This document shows positions 63,921 through 64,000 of a DNA stretch of 64,000 bases, piece by piece. The notes under the pieces are model-generated. The model searched no databases. It saw nothing but the letters and a program-made list of their open reading frames with translations, and was not told the origin of the DNA. Origin of the DNA: Hyphomicrobiaceae bacterium (GTDB lineage Bacteria > Pseudomonadota > Alphaproteobacteria > Rhizobiales > Methyloligellaceae); assembly GCA_028066055.1 (NCBI GenBank), contig JALCBY010000012.1:27560-91559 (forward strand), given 5' to 3'. Each line of letters opens with the position of its first letter. Position 1 is the first letter of the stretch. The translations under genes and the position numbers were made by a program.

Positions 63921-64000
63921 TTCAGCGTTTTCGGTCCCAGCGGATGGTCGGCATGAGGATACGGATGATGGTGATGATCATGTCCGTGCCCATGTCCGTG
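63917..64000 (-). CDS. His-rich C-terminus of a gene extending past the window (likely CbiX-type chelatase)
   Basis: Only the last 27 codons are visible: alternating His-Gly, then a run of four His, then PYPHADHPLGPKTLK and the stop, overlapping cobH as GTGA. His-rich C-terminal tails of this form are known from stand-alone sirohydrochlorin cobaltochelatases (CbiX), and the place just before cobH fits that. A CobW-like or other metal-handling protein is the alternative. The overlap shows that it is translated with cobH. Confidence 0.5.
   Translation of the reverse strand, partial: HGHGHGHDHHHHPYPHADHPLGPKTLK

Noticed and set aside
1..64000. CRISPR arrays, insertion sequences, prophage, tRNA or rRNA genes
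   Set aside because: No regularly spaced repeats, transposase or integrase motifs, or tRNA/rRNA signatures were seen anywhere in the window.

Overview
The window is a GC-rich, densely packed stretch of chromosome with no rRNA, tRNA, CRISPR array, insertion sequence or phage gene that I could recognise. Gene content and order point to an alphaproteobacterium, most likely Hyphomicrobiales (Rhizobiales). The evidence is a SAM-II riboswitch in front of metX-metW, a phaAB/phaR block close to rpmF-mtgA-ispA, an alphaproteobacterial-type LexA box (GTTC-N7-GTTC), and an alphaproteobacterial-style cob cluster. Genus cannot be given from the sequence alone.

Layout. (1) 1-3260: the end of an isocitrate-lyase/PEP-mutase-family gene, then a divergent ldcA / Mur-ligase pair that looks like a murein-peptide recycling module. 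(2) 3333-10897: an unknown protein behind a LexA box, a ChaC-type gamma-glutamylcyclotransferase, an aromatic amino acid pair (tyrC, hisC), the riboswitch-controlled metXW pair, a methyltransferase, gloB and a cupin. (3) 10910-20000: polyhydroxybutyrate synthesis and its regulator (phaA, phaB, phaR), an EAL phosphodiesterase with a dead GGDEF domain, L32, a membrane protein, the peptidoglycan glycosyltransferase MtgA, and two isoprenoid genes (ispA, ispG). (4) 20193-36729: accessory metabolism, with a flavin monooxygenase, macro-domain protein, photolyase, aldehyde dehydrogenase, oxaloacetate-decarboxylase-like protein, SYLF protein, a CoA-transferase/crotonase/class-II-aldolase operon, a three-gene ExbB/ExbD-like membrane cassette, an AbrB-transporter/TauD/SDR operon, and a third PEP-mutase-family gene. 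(5) 36806-49230: a complete peptide-type ABC importer facing a HAD + glutamine-amidotransferase pair, an APH-AAA fusion protein, gamma-glutamyltransferase and threonine aldolase. (6) 49324-64000: a cobalamin cluster in four transcription blocks (cobT-cobS-cobP; cobA-cobB-cobQ-bluB-cbiB; cbiD-cobK; [His-rich gene]-cobH-cobL-cobI-cbiG/cobJ-cobM).

How it works together. The cob block supplies corrin methylation, ring contraction, amidation and nucleotide-loop assembly. It mixes names from the aerobic route (cobI, J, M, L, H, K, B, Q) with cbiD and a CbiG domain, which belong to the cobalt-early logic. I saw no cobG, cobF or cobN here and no cobalamin riboswitch. The ABC importer, amidotransferase and gamma-glutamyltransferase may form a pathway for gamma-glutamyl or amide-linked nutrients, but that is inference.

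The points most worth a second look are the LexA box before an unknown gene, the ExbB/ExbD-like three-gene cassette, an SDR and a crotonase that have lost their catalytic residues inside otherwise normal operons, the basic N-terminal tail on the DppF-like ATPase, a perfect 16-bp palindrome before the HAD/amidotransferase pair, and the hybrid cob/cbi pathway.
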